From Pasteurella multocida subsp. multocida OH4807 (lineage in GTDB: Bacteria; Pseudomonadota; Gammaproteobacteria; Enterobacterales; Pasteurellaceae): DNA of 64,000 nucleotides. Under the pieces are notes generated by a model that saw nothing but the letters and a program-made list of their open reading frames with translations, was not told where the DNA came from and made no database searches. Below are positions 1 to 8,220 of the stretch, piece by piece. Made by a program: the position numbers and the translations under genes. Location: assembly GCA_000973525.1 (NCBI GenBank), contig CP004391.1:62001-126000 (forward strand), in the 5' to 3' direction. Position 1 is the first letter of the stretch. Each line of letters opens with the position of its first letter.

Positions 1-1
1 A

Positions 2-1018
2 TTAAGTAAACCTGATGTGACAGTACGTATTGATATTGAAAACGACAAAATGATGTTGGTGAAAGCGCGGCATCAAGGCATCGGCGGTTACCCGATTGGT
101 ACACAAGAAGATGTGCTTTCATTGATTTCGGGTGGTTTTGACTCGGGTGTATCAAGCTATATGTTGATTCGTCGTGGTTCGCGTGTGCATTATTGTTTCT
201 TCAATTTAGGCGGTGCCGCACACGAGATTGGCGTGAAACAAATGGCGTATCACATTTGGCAGCGTTATAGCGAATCACACAAAGTGCGTTTTGTCGCAAT
301 TAATTTTGAAGGTGTTGTTGGCGAGATTTTAGAAAAAGTCGATAACGGGCAAATGGGCGTAGTGTTAAAACGTATGATGGTGCGTGCAGCAAGCCGCGTT
401 GCGGAGCGTTTTGGCATTCAAGCTATTGTCACTGGTGAAGCGTTGGGTCAAGTTTCTAGCCAAACTTTAACGAATTTGCGTTTAATCGATGAAGCTTCTA
501 ACTGCTTAGTGTTGCGTCCCTTGATCACACACGATAAAGAGCAAATTATCGCCATGGCAAAGGAAATTGGCACCGATGATATTGCAAAATCAATGCCTGA
601 ATTTTGTGGTGTGATTTCGAAGAATCCAACGGTAAAAGCAATCAAGGCAAAAATTGAAGCGGAAGAAGGTCACTTCAATTTTGATGTGCTAGAAAGTGCG
701 GTGCAAAATGCGCAATATTTAGATATTCGCCAGATTGCAGAGCAAACCGAAAAAGACGTGGTTGAAGTAGACACCGTTTCGGTCTTGGCATCGCAAGATG
801 TGATTTTGGATATTCGTAGCCCTGAAGAAACCGATGAAAATCCATTAGAAATGGACAATGTGCAGTTAATGCCGTTCTATAAATTGTCTTCACAATTTTC
901 AACGTTAGATCAAAGCAAAAACTATCTTTTATATTGTGAGCGTGGCGTAATGAGTAAATTACAAGCGTTGTACTTAAAAGAACAAGGTTTTAGCAATGTG
1001 AAAGTTTTTCGCCGTTAA
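2..1018 (+). CDS. thiI: tRNA sulfurtransferase ThiI, 3' part (5' end outside window)
   Basis: ThiI makes 4-thiouridine in tRNA and passes sulfur to thiazole synthesis. The frame is open to the window edge, so this is the C-terminal two thirds; the N-terminal ferredoxin-like and most of the THUMP region lie outside. The PP-loop SGGFDSG, which binds ATP to adenylate the tRNA uridine, is encoded near 128-148. The C-terminal rhodanese-like domain keeps the persulfide cysteine in [10 protein letters not shown] near 940-970. The family is about 480 residues. The GTG at 17 is an internal codon, not the start. Converges on yciU with a shared terminator between them. Confidence 0.96.
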   Translation, partial: LSKPDVTVRIDIENDKMMLVKARHQGIGGYPIGTQEDVLSLISGGFDSGVSSYMLIRRGSRVHYCFFNLGGAAHEIGVKQMAYHIWQRYSESHKVRFVAINFEGVVGEILEKVDNGQMGVVLKRMMVRAASRVAERFGIQAIVTGEALGQVSSQTLTNLRLIDEASNCLVLRPLITHDKEQIIAMAKEIGTDDIAKSMPEFCGVISKNPTVKAIKAKIEAEEGHFNFDVLESAVQNAQYLDIRQIAEQTEKDVVEVDTVSVLASQDVILDIRSPEETDENPLEMDNVQLMPFYKLSSQFSTLDQSKNYLLYCERGVMSKLQALYLKEQGFSNVKVFRR

Positions 1019-1034
1019 TTTCCGATAATCAATA

Positions 1035-1066
1035 AAAAATGCCGAGGGAAAACTCGGCATTTTTAT
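1035..1066. terminator. Bidirectional terminator between thiI and yciU
   Basis: A GC-rich stem (GCCGAG with CTCGGC) extended by A/T pairs leaves a T-run on both strands, so it can end both convergent genes. Confidence 0.85.
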
Positions 1067-1079
1067 TTGTATGTTTTGA

Positions 1080-1400
1080 TTATTTTTTCCAAATGACGTG
1101 GAACTCTCGATCTTCTTCACGATGTGAAATAAGGAACTTGGCAAACACATCGTCCATTTCATCTTTATCGTTCACTAAACCAATCCACACTTCGGCATAA
1201 GCGTCAGGGTCGATTAATACGCCAATTTCCATATCCCAGTCATCAGCAGTTTCTACAAATTCTACTGCACCACGTTCTTCAAATTGTAAGTTAAAAAGTA
1301 AAATATCAGCAGGATCGAGATTCTCAGGCGCCATTTCTAGAAAAATATCGTAGGCAATATCGATCGCTGTATCAGGATCCAGTTTTACTTCATTTGTCAT
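1080..1400 (-). CDS. yciU: Putative double-stranded DNA mimic protein, YciU/HI1450 family
   Basis: A 106-residue, very acidic protein rich in Asp and Glu, with the family core [17 protein letters not shown] around residues 30-46. The Haemophilus influenzae homologue HI1450 was structurally described as a DNA-mimic fold and reported to contact the nucleoid protein HU. The same role here is inferred from family membership. The start ATG at 1400 follows an AAGGAAA ribosome-binding site. It is a single gene convergent with thiI. Length matches the family. Confidence 0.9.
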   Translation of the reverse strand: MTNEVKLDPDTAIDIAYDIFLEMAPENLDPADILLFNLQFEERGAVEFVETADDWDMEIGVLIDPDAYAEVWIGLVNDKDEMDDVFAKFLISHREEDREFHVIWKK

Positions 1401-1611
1401 GGGATTTTCCTTTATTTCTTCAGTGTTACATCATCATAGCATAAGTTGCTAAAACAGACGAAATTTGACGCTATTTTTTCTTGTTATACAAAAGGAATAA
1501 AAAGAGCTTGTAAGAAGATACGGTTATTTTTCGTCTAAACAAAACGTATTCTCGAATAAACGATAACGCAAATAAAAATTATTCTTTATAATAAGAAATG
1601 GGGGAAATATC

Positions 1612-2571
1612 ATGCAACGATTGACAGAAAATGAAGTAACGCCAGAGCATATTTTTTTCGAACGTAGAAAAATCATTCAAGCAATGGGGGTGATGGGGGC
1701 TGCTTCATTGCTACCGAATATTGCGTCTGCAAGTACAGAAGACGACCTGCGCAAAGTATTAACTTTTGCTAAGGACGATAATCCACATTCATTAGTTTTA
1801 ACACCTGAAAATAAAGTGATTGGTTATAACAACTTTTATGAATTTGGTGTGCCGAAAGAATCGCCAGCGAAGTATGCATCTGCGATGAAAACAGAACCTT
1901 GGACGTTACGTGTTGAAGGGGAAGTTGAAAAGCCAATGACTTTTGATGTACAGGAATTAATGAAGAAATTGCCTTTAGAAGAGCGTATTTACCGTTTTCG
2001 GTGCGTCGAAGCCTGGTCAATGGTGATCCCTTGGATTGGTTTTGAACTCAATAAATTGCTTGCGATGGTGCAACCAACTAGTCAGGCAAAATACGTCGAA
2101 TTTGAAACCTTATATGATCCAGAAACTATGCCTGGTCAGAAAAATAGTTTTTTTGGGGGGGGATTAATTTATCCGTATGTAGAAGGGCTAACCATTGAAG
2201 AAGCCATGAACCCACTCACGTTATTATCCGTTGGGCTGTATGGAAAAACCTTAGCACCACAAAATGGTGCCCCCATCCGTTTAGTTGTTCCGTGGAAATA
2301 TGGATTTAAAAATATTAAGTCTATTGTAAAAATTACTTTGAAATCGACTCAGCCTAAGACCACCTGGAATCAAGCTGCTCCACAAGAATATGGCTTTTAC
2401 GCAAATGTGAACCCAGCTGTTGATCATCCGCGTTGGTCACAAGCCAGCGAACGAGTGATTGGTTCAGGTGGGTTATTAAGTATTAAACGTCAACCAACAT
2501 TGATGTTTAATGGATATGAAGAACAAGTTGCGCATTTATATCAACATCTTGATTTAAGGAAACATTTTTAA
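1612..2571 (+). CDS. msrP: Methionine sulfoxide reductase catalytic subunit MsrP (YedY)
   Basis: Periplasmic molybdopterin enzyme that reduces oxidised methionines in envelope proteins, using electrons from MsrQ. Residues 1-40 form a Tat signal: twin arginines at 18-19, a hydrophobic stretch, then an Ala-Ser-Ala cleavage site. The sulfite-oxidase-type fold follows, with the molybdenum-ligand cysteine at about residue 131 in [10 protein letters not shown]. At 319 residues it is close to the E. coli protein. A GGGGGA ribosome-binding site precedes the ATG. The stop overlaps the msrQ start (TAATG), so the two are translationally coupled. Confidence 0.95.
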   Translation: MQRLTENEVTPEHIFFERRKIIQAMGVMGAASLLPNIASASTEDDLRKVLTFAKDDNPHSLVLTPENKVIGYNNFYEFGVPKESPAKYASAMKTEPWTLRVEGEVEKPMTFDVQELMKKLPLEERIYRFRCVEAWSMVIPWIGFELNKLLAMVQPTSQAKYVEFETLYDPETMPGQKNSFFGGGLIYPYVEGLTIEEAMNPLTLLSVGLYGKTLAPQNGAPIRLVVPWKYGFKNIKSIVKITLKSTQPKTTWNQAAPQEYGFYANVNPAVDHPRWSQASERVIGSGGLLSIKRQPTLMFNGYEEQVAHLYQHLDLRKHF

Positions 2572-3170
2572 TGCTTAACTTACTTAGAATAGTGACTCAT
2601 ATATCTTGTGCCATTCCGTTTATTTGGCTGCATATCATTTTATTTTCAGGTGATGAATCGCAATTAGGGGCTGATCCTGTAAAAGAAATGCAGCATTTTC
2701 TTGGGTTTACTGCAATAACGATTTTATTACTGGTTTTTGTATTCGGTATCATTTTTCGTTTATTCAAGTTATATCACCTGCAAATCTTACGTCGTGCATT
2801 AGGATTATGGGCATGGTTCTATGTGATTTTGCATATCTATGCGTATTTTGCTTTCGAACTAGGTAGCGATGTGCAATTATTTTTACATGAGTTAATTCAG
2901 CGTGGGTACTTAATTGTCGGCGGAGGGGCGTTTCTTATTTTGACGTTGATGTCAATAAGTTCGTTGCCTTATATTAAAAATAGAATGGGTAAGTGGTGGT
3001 TCTATTTACATAAACTCGGCTATTACGCCTTGTTATTCGGTGCGATTCATTATTATTGGTCGATTAAAAATTTGACATTTAATGCCTTACTTTACCTAGT
3101 GTTGTCAGTATTTATTGTATTATGGGAATGTTATACTTTATTTCGTAGTAAGAAAGCACATTCAGCATGA
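2571..3170 (+). CDS. msrQ: Heme-binding membrane subunit MsrQ (YedZ)
   Basis: Inner-membrane b-type heme protein that delivers electrons from the quinone or flavin pool to MsrP. The 199-residue sequence is almost entirely hydrophobic helices, with histidines inside them, for example LHIYAYFAFE and LHKLGYYALLFGAIHYYW, that fit heme ligation in the ferric-reductase-like domain. It starts inside the msrP stop codon. A strong terminator follows, so msrPQ is a two-gene operon. Confidence 0.94.
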   Translation: MLNLLRIVTHISCAIPFIWLHIILFSGDESQLGADPVKEMQHFLGFTAITILLLVFVFGIIFRLFKLYHLQILRRALGLWAWFYVILHIYAYFAFELGSDVQLFLHELIQRGYLIVGGGAFLILTLMSISSLPYIKNRMGKWWFYLHKLGYYALLFGAIHYYWSIKNLTFNALLYLVLSVFIVLWECYTLFRSKKAHSA

Positions 3171-3194
3171 ATAAAACAAAAGACATTGATCTGT

Positions 3195-3230
3195 AAATTA
3201 AGTGCGGTAGAATACCGCACTTAATTTTTG
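3195..3230 (+). terminator. Terminator built from an inverted uptake-signal pair
   Basis: AAGTGCGGT and its complement form the heart of a 14-pair stem with a 5-base loop, followed by T-rich sequence. It ends msrPQ. Confidence 0.88.
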
Positions 3231-3255
3231 TCGTTACGTTTAATTGGATAATACG

Positions 3256-3711
3256 ATGTCAACTTACCAAACAATTGAGCCTGAATTTTGGAAGCATAAA
3301 AGCTTACTGGAAATGACAGATGCTGAATGGGAGGCATTATGCGATGGCTGTGGTAAGTGTTGTTATCGAAAGTTTATCGAAGGGCGAGGGAAACGAAAAA
3401 AATTATACTATACTCGTATTGCCTGTAATTTATTAGATCTTGAAACGGGAAAGTGTAGCAATTATTCAGACCGCTTCAAACTTGAGCCTGATTGCACCAA
3501 ATTAACTAAGAAGAACTTACCTGATTTTCATTGGCTCCCTTCAACATGTGCCTATCGTTTATTAAATGAAAACAAACCGCTTTTTGATTGGCATCCATTA
3601 ATCTCTGGTAACCCTGACTCAGTCAAACATGCTCACATTTTGATTGAGCAAGGCATTCATGAGAAGGATGTCATTGATTGGTTTGAATTTGTTGTTGACG
3701 ATAACAGTTAA
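3256..3711 (+). CDS. ycgN: YcgN-family cysteine cluster protein (UPF0260)
   Basis: A 151-residue cytoplasmic protein with clustered cysteines: CDGCGKCC near residues 30-37, a second cysteine in IACNLL, then KCSNYSDR and STCAYR. This pattern belongs to a family annotated as zinc/iron-chelating; the biochemical role is not established. The open frame also allows a TTG four codons earlier, but ATG at 3256 gives the family's usual N-terminus. It is the last intact core gene before the prophage. Confidence 0.88.
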   Translation: MSTYQTIEPEFWKHKSLLEMTDAEWEALCDGCGKCCYRKFIEGRGKRKKLYYTRIACNLLDLETGKCSNYSDRFKLEPDCTKLTKKNLPDFHWLPSTCAYRLLNENKPLFDWHPLISGNPDSVKHAHILIEQGIHEKDVIDWFEFVVDDNS

Positions 3712-3803
3712 ACTGAAAAGCCTTCTTTTTTAACCTTATAAATCAATTGCTTGCAGTTAATTTTAAAAAGTTACGTTCCGAAATACGGGAAAGTGTTCCA
3801 AAA

Positions 3804-4838
3804 CTAACATTTTAACGGCAATATAATTTTGTCTTTTCTGATGTAACGTTTTGTTGTTTTTTGGTCTGTATGACCTAGCTGTATTTTCGCTGTCTCTGTA
3901 TCTTGTAACAAGAATATATCTGTCGCACTTTTAGCTCGTAGATCTCTAAATTGGACTTCTTTTATTTCACTTTCTAAGCTCGGATACTGAGCCAATGCTA
4001 GTTCTCTTAAATCACTAAACCAATTTGTTAATGTTTGACGAGAAAGTTTTTGCTTCCGCTTATTTTGAAATAAAAATACTTGTGAAGTGTTTTTGATTCT
4101 ACGTTCAATGATAGTCGCTAATTGACCTGTCATTTTGAAGCGTAATCGTTTTTTTGTTTTTTTCTGATTAATATGTAATATGCCATCATGTATTTGATGT
4201 ACGGTCATACCAACGATATCAACAGGTCTTTGACCAGTTAAATATGCAATATCCATTAAGTCTTTCATATCTTGATTTGCTAGATCATAAAAAATTTTAT
4301 AGATATGATCTTCAACATAAACATCTCTTGCAGACATTTTGAACTTTTTAATTCCAAGAGTAGGACTAGGTAAAGAGGTGTATCCAAATTCTCTAGCAAT
4401 GTTCCAAATGTGATTAAATGTACCAATTTCCTTATTCGCTTTTGCTGGAACGGATTTACGCCAGTCTAAATACATTTTTATATGTTTTGGTTGAATCTTG
4501 TTTAATTCTACTGGTGGGTCACCAAAAAATAGAGATAAGTATTTTATTGCGCTCTTATCTGCATATTGTGTCTGTTGAGCTTTGTTGGGCACTACTTCAG
4601 CAAGATATTTTTGGGCCATCTGGATAAAACTCACTGTTTCTATTGAAATAGTTCTATTACAGTTTAGTTTTGCAGCTTCAAGAATCGCTAGATTTTTGTC
4701 TAATCCTAATGATTTTTCTTTTCCATCTGCCAAAACATAATAGTAATAGTCAACCACCTTACCGCTAACTCTTTTTCTTGAGCGGCAAATTAGATTTTGT
4801 GGCAACCCTTGATTTTCTTTTTTTCTTGGTCTGCCCAT
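3804..4838 (-). CDS. Prophage tyrosine-recombinase integrase
   Basis: Site-specific recombinase that would integrate and excise the prophage. At 344 residues it is typical of the family. The N-terminal half (about 65-150) resembles the SAM-like core-binding domain. The catalytic domain has Arg in TGQRPVD (residue 204), FRDLRAKSA with the second Arg at 301, LGHTD with His at 323, and Tyr at 332. The usual His of the H-x-x-R box is Asp here, a variant seen in phage integrases. AAGGAG lies just before the ATG. It is co-transcribed with the DUF4224 gene 9 bases upstream. Confidence 0.93.
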   Translation of the reverse strand: MGRPRKKENQGLPQNLICRSRKRVSGKVVDYYYYVLADGKEKSLGLDKNLAILEAAKLNCNRTISIETVSFIQMAQKYLAEVVPNKAQQTQYADKSAIKYLSLFFGDPPVELNKIQPKHIKMYLDWRKSVPAKANKEIGTFNHIWNIAREFGYTSLPSPTLGIKKFKMSARDVYVEDHIYKIFYDLANQDMKDLMDIAYLTGQRPVDIVGMTVHQIHDGILHINQKKTKKRLRFKMTGQLATIIERRIKNTSQVFLFQNKRKQKLSRQTLTNWFSDLRELALAQYPSLESEIKEVQFRDLRAKSATDIFLLQDTETAKIQLGHTDQKTTKRYIRKDKIILPLKC

Positions 4839-4847
4839 ATGCTCTCC

Positions 4848-5090
4848 TTATATTTTCAATACATTTGGATACCAGTCAGATTCATGATTGCATGATATAG
4901 ATGCAACTCTTTGCTTTTTACTTTTAGTTTCGTTATAGTCGCGACGAACAATGGGGTAGCCATTTGCATTTTGTTTAAATGGAATCCCCATTATGTTTAA
5001 TTGCTCAATAATCAGTGATTTCTGTTTTCTTCCTGTAAGAAATTCTATTTCTTGGACAGAAAGGAAATCATTGTAGATATTAATTTCCAT
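4848..5090 (-). CDS. DUF4224-type small phage protein, possible excisionase
   Basis: 80 residues, with the pattern FLSVQEIEFLTGRKQKSLII followed by a GIPFKQNANGYPIVRR segment. That matches the small DUF4224 family commonly encoded just upstream of phage integrases. The fold suggests a winged-helix DNA binder, so a role as recombination directionality factor is inferred. It reads directly into the integrase gene, whose ribosome-binding site overlaps its 3' end. The start ATG at 5090 has AAGGAGG upstream. Confidence 0.75.
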   Translation of the reverse strand: MEINIYNDFLSVQEIEFLTGRKQKSLIIEQLNIMGIPFKQNANGYPIVRRDYNETKSKKQRVASISCNHESDWYPNVLKI

Positions 5091-5103
5091 AAATCCTCCT
5101 TAA

Positions 5104-5128
5104 ATAAAAAAGCCGTGCTAGACGGCTT
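5104..5128 (-). terminator. Terminator after the 5.2-5.9 kb phage genes
   Basis: AAGCCGT/ACGGCTT stem followed on the minus strand by a T-run. It separates the 5163-5897 gene from the integrase pair. Confidence 0.8.
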
Positions 5129-5162
5129 AATACAATGATTTGTTAAAATCATACTTCTTGAC

Positions 5163-5897
5163 TTATCTCCGTGCATTTTTCATAGCATCAAACCAAGCTT
5201 GAGCGTCTTCTTCGCTTTTAAATGCTAGACCAGCATCTAATAGTGCTAAATGATAAACATTTTCCTTATCAAAAACACTCATACCAACATCTACCTTCGC
5301 CCAAGCTATACCTAATGGATCTGAATTCATTGTGATACGCCAAAACTTCTGACCTTCTTCTAACTCTTTAAGCGGACATGGCAAAGTAAGCGTTACTGTC
5401 GGTCGTGGTTCTTCCCACATTCCTACAATGTCAGCATCGCTTTCTTCATTTTCTTGATACAAGCCATTAATACTCCATGACTGTGTTACTGCATGTATAC
5501 CGCTAATAACATAACCGACTAGCTCAGTATCATGTGTGAAAACTAATTTTTCAGGCTTTCTGAACATTACAAATGCTTTAGAGCCATCACGTAAGCGTAC
5601 TGGTTCTCCAGCCAATGCTTTTTCTAAGTCAAACTTTTTCATCTGATTACTCTCATAGTTATTAGATTCTTCATACATACCAATTATATTAAGATTGCTG
5701 TCATCGAAGTGGGTTCCGTTAATTCTCCAATTTTCAGTGATAGCAACATCTCTATTATTGATCCAATATCCACCCAGAGCTGAACTGGGTGCGAAATTAT
5801 AACGACTAGGGATTTCAAATTTTATAAAGCCTTTACAGCCATTTTTCAACATGACTGGTGAACCAGCTAATGCTTTTTCTAAGCAGAATGCTTTCAT
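5163..5897 (-). CDS. Prophage protein with an internal tandem duplication, function unknown
   Basis: I do not recognise the function. The 244-residue protein holds two related blocks. Residues 2-75 begin FCLEKALAGSPVMLKNGCKG and residues 88-160 begin FDLEKALAGEPVRLRDGSKA; each ends in a Trp-x-Ile-Asn-Gly segment and an I(I/V)GM motif. A third, different C-terminal part (about 165-244) contains WRITMNSDPLG. Similar repeat units occur in phage hypothetical proteins of gamma-proteobacteria. The ATG at 5897 follows GGAG embedded in the end of the upstream ORF, so the two are probably coupled. Confidence 0.7.
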   Translation of the reverse strand: MKAFCLEKALAGSPVMLKNGCKGFIKFEIPSRYNFAPSSALGGYWINNRDVAITENWRINGTHFDDSNLNIIGMYEESNNYESNQMKKFDLEKALAGEPVRLRDGSKAFVMFRKPEKLVFTHDTELVGYVISGIHAVTQSWSINGLYQENEESDADIVGMWEEPRPTVTLTLPCPLKELEEGQKFWRITMNSDPLGIAWAKVDVGMSVFDKENVYHLALLDAGLAFKSEEDAQAWFDAMKNARR

Positions 5898-5903
5898 TTA
5901 CTC

Positions 5904-6227
5904 TCACTCCAAATCTTCAATAAATTCATCAATAATGTTTGATATTTGAGATTGCATTTCTTCTAAAGATCCGTCTTTCAGTTTTGCGATATCTTTTAGC
6001 TTGTTTAAAACGCTTTCACTGAAACAGTTATATAAAATATAGCTTTCTTCGAACAAATCATCTCTTGAGATTGCACTTACATTTCCTACATTTTCTATAC
6101 TCTTGTTTTGTATAAAACTGTTAAAAATAGTATCTTCTTGTTTCTTGTTTTCTACTGAAACAGCAAGAATTAATTTTTTTGGATAATCGTGTAGATAAGA
6201 TAAGGGAGTGGCAAACAGAAAACGCAC
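5904..6227 (-). CDS. Hypothetical prophage protein, probably lacking its N-terminus
   Basis: 107 residues from a GTG at 6227, unrecognised. No ribosome-binding site precedes the GTG. The frame stays open nine codons further upstream, with a protein-like sequence but no good start, until it meets a stop inside the hicB terminator hairpin. This suggests a 5' deletion fused it to hicAB. The C-terminus is acidic and helical (SQISNIIDEFIEDLE). Its 3' end carries the ribosome-binding site of the next gene. Confidence 0.5.
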   Translation of the reverse strand: MRFLFATPLSYLHDYPKKLILAVSVENKKQEDTIFNSFIQNKSIENVGNVSAISRDDLFEESYILYNCFSESVLNKLKDIAKLKDGSLEEMQSQISNIIDEFIEDLE

Positions 6228-6238
6228 AGAATTAAAAG

Positions 6239-6262
6239 AGGCATAGATATTTCACTATGCCT
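6239..6262 (-). terminator. Terminator after hicAB
   Basis: AGGCATAG/CTATGCCT stem with T-rich sequence on both sides, just beyond the hicB stop. Confidence 0.75.
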
Positions 6263-6268
6263 TTTTTA

Positions 6269-6703
6269 TTATAAAGATGATGATAACTCTCGTTGAGAAG
6301 CTACTGCTAAGAAATGACTACGGTCTTTATAGATTGGATTATTAGCTACACGTTGGTCTATTCTATCAATTAGATATTGCGGTAATACAATATTAACACG
6401 CTGGCGTTTACCAAAGTAAGCAGTGATATCTACATCGATTAATAACCAACTATCGCAATATTGAAAATCTTCTTGCTCTTTATAGTGAAGAAATCCTAAA
6501 TCTTTAATTTGGGAAATATCAAAATTATCTTCGACCATCATTTCTAAGATGGTATGGATTGCATCAGTTACCATTGGAACAATTTCTTCGACAGTATCTG
6601 CACCACTAAAACAAGAGTAAGTTTCATTAAAAAGCGCAGGCACACATAAGCCAAACGCTTCATTTTCATTTTTTGGCGTTTCAACGCCAATGGTAAATAA
6701 CAT
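6269..6703 (-). CDS. hicB: HicB-family antitoxin
   Basis: 144 residues. The N-terminal part (1-100) is the degraded RNase-H-like HicB fold, beginning MLFTIGVETPKNENEAFG, that covers the HicA active site. The C-terminal part, KRQRVNIVLPQYLIDRID plus a following helix, is a ribbon-helix-helix DNA-binding domain used for operon autorepression. AAGGAGG lies 6 bases before the ATG. It is downstream of hicA in the toxin-first order usual for the family. Confidence 0.9.
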   Translation of the reverse strand: MLFTIGVETPKNENEAFGLCVPALFNETYSCFSGADTVEEIVPMVTDAIHTILEMMVEDNFDISQIKDLGFLHYKEQEDFQYCDSWLLIDVDITAYFGKRQRVNIVLPQYLIDRIDQRVANNPIYKDRSHFLAVASQRELSSSL

Positions 6704-6721
6704 ATAACCTCCTTATAAGAC

Positions 6722-6748
6722 TCGGCAGAGCTATAAAAGCCCTGCCGA
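6722..6748 (-). other. Hairpin overlapping the hicA stop, before hicB
   Basis: TCGGCAG (6722-6728) pairs with CTGCCGA (6742-6748) around the hicA stop codon. There is no T-run, so it is not a clear terminator. It may slow ribosomes, protect the message or tune the HicA to HicB ratio; that is inference. Confidence 0.4.
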
Positions 6749-6913
6749 TTTCTTTATGGATCTGACAGTACCTATTGGTAAATCTTTCTTGGGATGCGGA
6801 ACAGGAAACGTCTTTCCTGTTTTAGGTGAATACCATATATGGTGCGACCCTTTACATCTCAATTCAGTACATCCAATTGCTGTCAGTTCCTTGATTAAGT
6901 CGTGTGAGTTCAC
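6731..6913 (-). CDS. hicA: HicA-family mRNA interferase toxin
   Basis: 60 residues with the complete HicA core: an N-terminal helix, GCTELRCKGSHHIWY carrying the conserved catalytic histidine, and PHPKKDLPIGTVRSIKKSAGL. HicA is a double-stranded-RNA-binding-fold ribonuclease that cleaves mRNA until neutralised by HicB. The start is GTG, with AAAGGAGG seven bases upstream. A strong promoter lies immediately 5'. No inactivating change is visible, so the pair looks functional although the surrounding phage is not. Confidence 0.92.
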   Translation of the reverse strand: MNSHDLIKELTAIGCTELRCKGSHHIWYSPKTGKTFPVPHPKKDLPIGTVRSIKKSAGLL

Positions 6914-6943
6914 GTGATACCTCCTTTGCCTTAATCAAATACT

Positions 6944-6971
6944 ATTATACACACAGATACACACAAGTCAA
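6944..6971 (-). promoter_or_regulatory. Promoter of hicAB
   Basis: On the minus strand TTGACT, 16 bases, TATAAT. A GT-rich repeat in the spacer could be the HicB operator (inference). Confidence 0.75.
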
Positions 6972-6993
6972 GTATTTAAAAAAGGATTAACCT

Positions 6994-7329
6994 ATGCCAA
7001 AAAAAGACGAGGTTAAATCCACGTCTAAAGGGCGTGGTAAAACTAAATTAACAGACAAGCAAAAACGGTTTGTTGAAGAATATCTAATTGACTTAAATGC
7101 CACTCAAGCAGCAATCAGAGCAGGGTATGCTGAGAAAGCAGCTAATCGTGAAGGCAGTCGTTTGTTGTCAAATGTAGACATTCAAGAAGCTATTCAAAAA
7201 GCCCAAAACACTCGGGCGGAACGAGTTCAAATTTCACAAGATGATGTACTGCGTGACTTAATGGAGTTACGTGATATGTGTATGGGACGTAAATCATTCA
7301 TTGTCACTGATACGGTTATTTTGCGATGA
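6994..7329 (+). pseudogene. Phage terminase small subunit, truncated
   Basis: The N-terminal 111 residues match the terminase_2 family: LTDKQKRFVEEYLIDLNATQ, then AAIRAGYAEKAANREGSRLL, the helix-turn-helix that binds the packaging site. Family members run to about 150-190 residues. Here the frame ends shortly after RKSFIVTDTVILR, and no large terminase follows, so the gene is cut by a deletion. The start ATG has an AAGGA ribosome-binding site and is divergent from hicA. Confidence 0.8.
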
Positions 7330-7372
7330 CTAAAAAAGACAATCCTAAGACATACAAAGCCTGGGGGAGTGA

Positions 7373-7675
7373 ATGGATAAAAAAATAAACGATCTTGGTC
7401 CGTTAGCTGGTGAACTTGTGGCAAAATCAAGGTCATGCGATAAAGTTGTGGATATTGCTTTATCAGACACCAAAAGCAAACCAAAGAAGACGATTGTTTT
7501 CTATGTTGATTGCAAGAATAAAGAGAGATTTTATATCAGCGAAGACGATATAAAGAGTCAAAATAAAGTTTTTTCTGTTAATGAATCCTTTAAAAACATT
7601 GACTCAGAAAAATATTACAAAGCTTGCCTTAAACGCGGTCTTTTTTTATTGAGAGGTGAGCAATGCAGAAAGTGA
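7373..7675 (+). CDS. Small prophage protein, function unknown
   Basis: 100 residues, lysine-rich, unrecognised. The start ATG at 7373 has a strong GGGGGAG site 6 bases upstream. The sequence alternates short beta-like segments (KTIVFYVDCKNKERFYISED) with charged turns and ends with a cysteine-rich tail. It overlaps the next fragment by 13 bases, which suggests a former operon order. It may be an intact accessory phage gene or a rearrangement product. Confidence 0.5.
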   Translation: MDKKINDLGPLAGELVAKSRSCDKVVDIALSDTKSKPKKTIVFYVDCKNKERFYISEDDIKSQNKVFSVNESFKNIDSEKYYKACLKRGLFLLRGEQCRK

Positions 7676-7905
7676 ATTTTAAATGGATTCGTGGCGATGA
7701 TCAGTCAGAGACTTTAGTTTTTACCAATACTGATGGCTCATTACTAGATTTGACGGACTATCGAATTGACTTGCATATTAAGCCAAAAGATAGCGACAGT
7801 AAGCCAATTAAGCTTTCCACTACCAATGGCACAATTAAAGTCAACATCAACAAAGTAACATTTGTTGTTGGTAACGCTTTAACTGATGGCGTGGATTGGG
7901 AATAG
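7663..7905 (+). pseudogene. Phage tail/baseplate protein, N-terminal fragment
   Basis: The 80 residues read as the start of a baseplate-type beta domain: KWIRGDDQSETLVFTNTDG, then LDLTDYRIDLHIKP, a pattern seen in phage tail proteins that bind receptor-binding modules. The frame ends at TAG after GVDWE. Immediately downstream, in another frame, a collagen-like GPRGPAGYEG stretch appears, as in phage tail fibres, so this looks like a deletion junction inside a longer tail gene. Confidence 0.6.
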
Positions 7906-7932
7906 GACCTCGTGGTCCCGCAGGTTATGAAG

Positions 7933-8020
7933 GTTCAACATCGTATAGATGGCTTAGAAATGTTCTATTGTCAGCCAATCAATATGATACGCGTTCAACA
8001 TCGTATAGATGGCTTAGAAA
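7933..8020 (+). repeat. 28-base direct repeat with 60-base period
   Basis: Identical 28-base copies at 7933-7960 and 7993-8020. Because the spacing is 60 bases the frame is kept, and a short open frame (ATG 7927 to TAG 8043, 38 codons) repeats VQHRIDGLE twice. It looks like slippage duplication in a tail-gene remnant; coding status is doubtful. Confidence 0.8.
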
Positions 8021-8035
8021 AAATTGCGAAATTAT

Positions 8036-8064
8036 TTGCATAGTTTATCAAAATTAAGTACACT
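8036..8064 (+). promoter_or_regulatory. Candidate promoter of the 8070-8203 RNA
   Basis: TTGCAT, 17 bases, TACACT. The predicted start lies at about 8070, exactly where the first stem of the downstream RNA begins. Confidence 0.5.
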
Positions 8065-8069
8065 CACCA

Positions 8070-8203
8070 GTGACAGGTAAAGCCTAGTATCACTGCGAAG
8101 CCTATGGTATCGTAAGCGTATGTTAAGTACGTCAGCACTAGGGTCTGTCACCACAAGTTTTCAAGCCGTCAGTTTTATGATAAATTGGCGGCTTAATTTT
8201 TTG
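8070..8203 (+). ncRNA. Candidate structured small RNA upstream of DUF3800
   Basis: No protein frame explains this stretch. GTGACAG (8070-8076) pairs with CTGTCAC (8145-8151); nested inside, CCTAGT (8083-8088) pairs with ACTAGG (8137-8142), enclosing a loop of about 48 bases. A 9-pair hairpin (8163-8171 with 8186-8194) plus T-run then forms a classic terminator. With the promoter just upstream this makes a self-contained RNA of about 130 bases. It resembles no RNA family I can name. It lacks the GAATAC core of the C4 RNAs nearby. Confidence 0.45.
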
Positions 8204-8220
8204 TGCAAAGGAATGACGAA

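Noticed and set aside
7326..7388. 20-codon frame between the terminase fragment and the 100-residue gene
   Set aside because: No ribosome-binding site; it overlaps the end of a broken gene and probably reflects the deletion joint.
8070..8203. Retron-type RNA
   Set aside because: No reverse transcriptase gene is nearby, and the stem layout lacks the retron start features.
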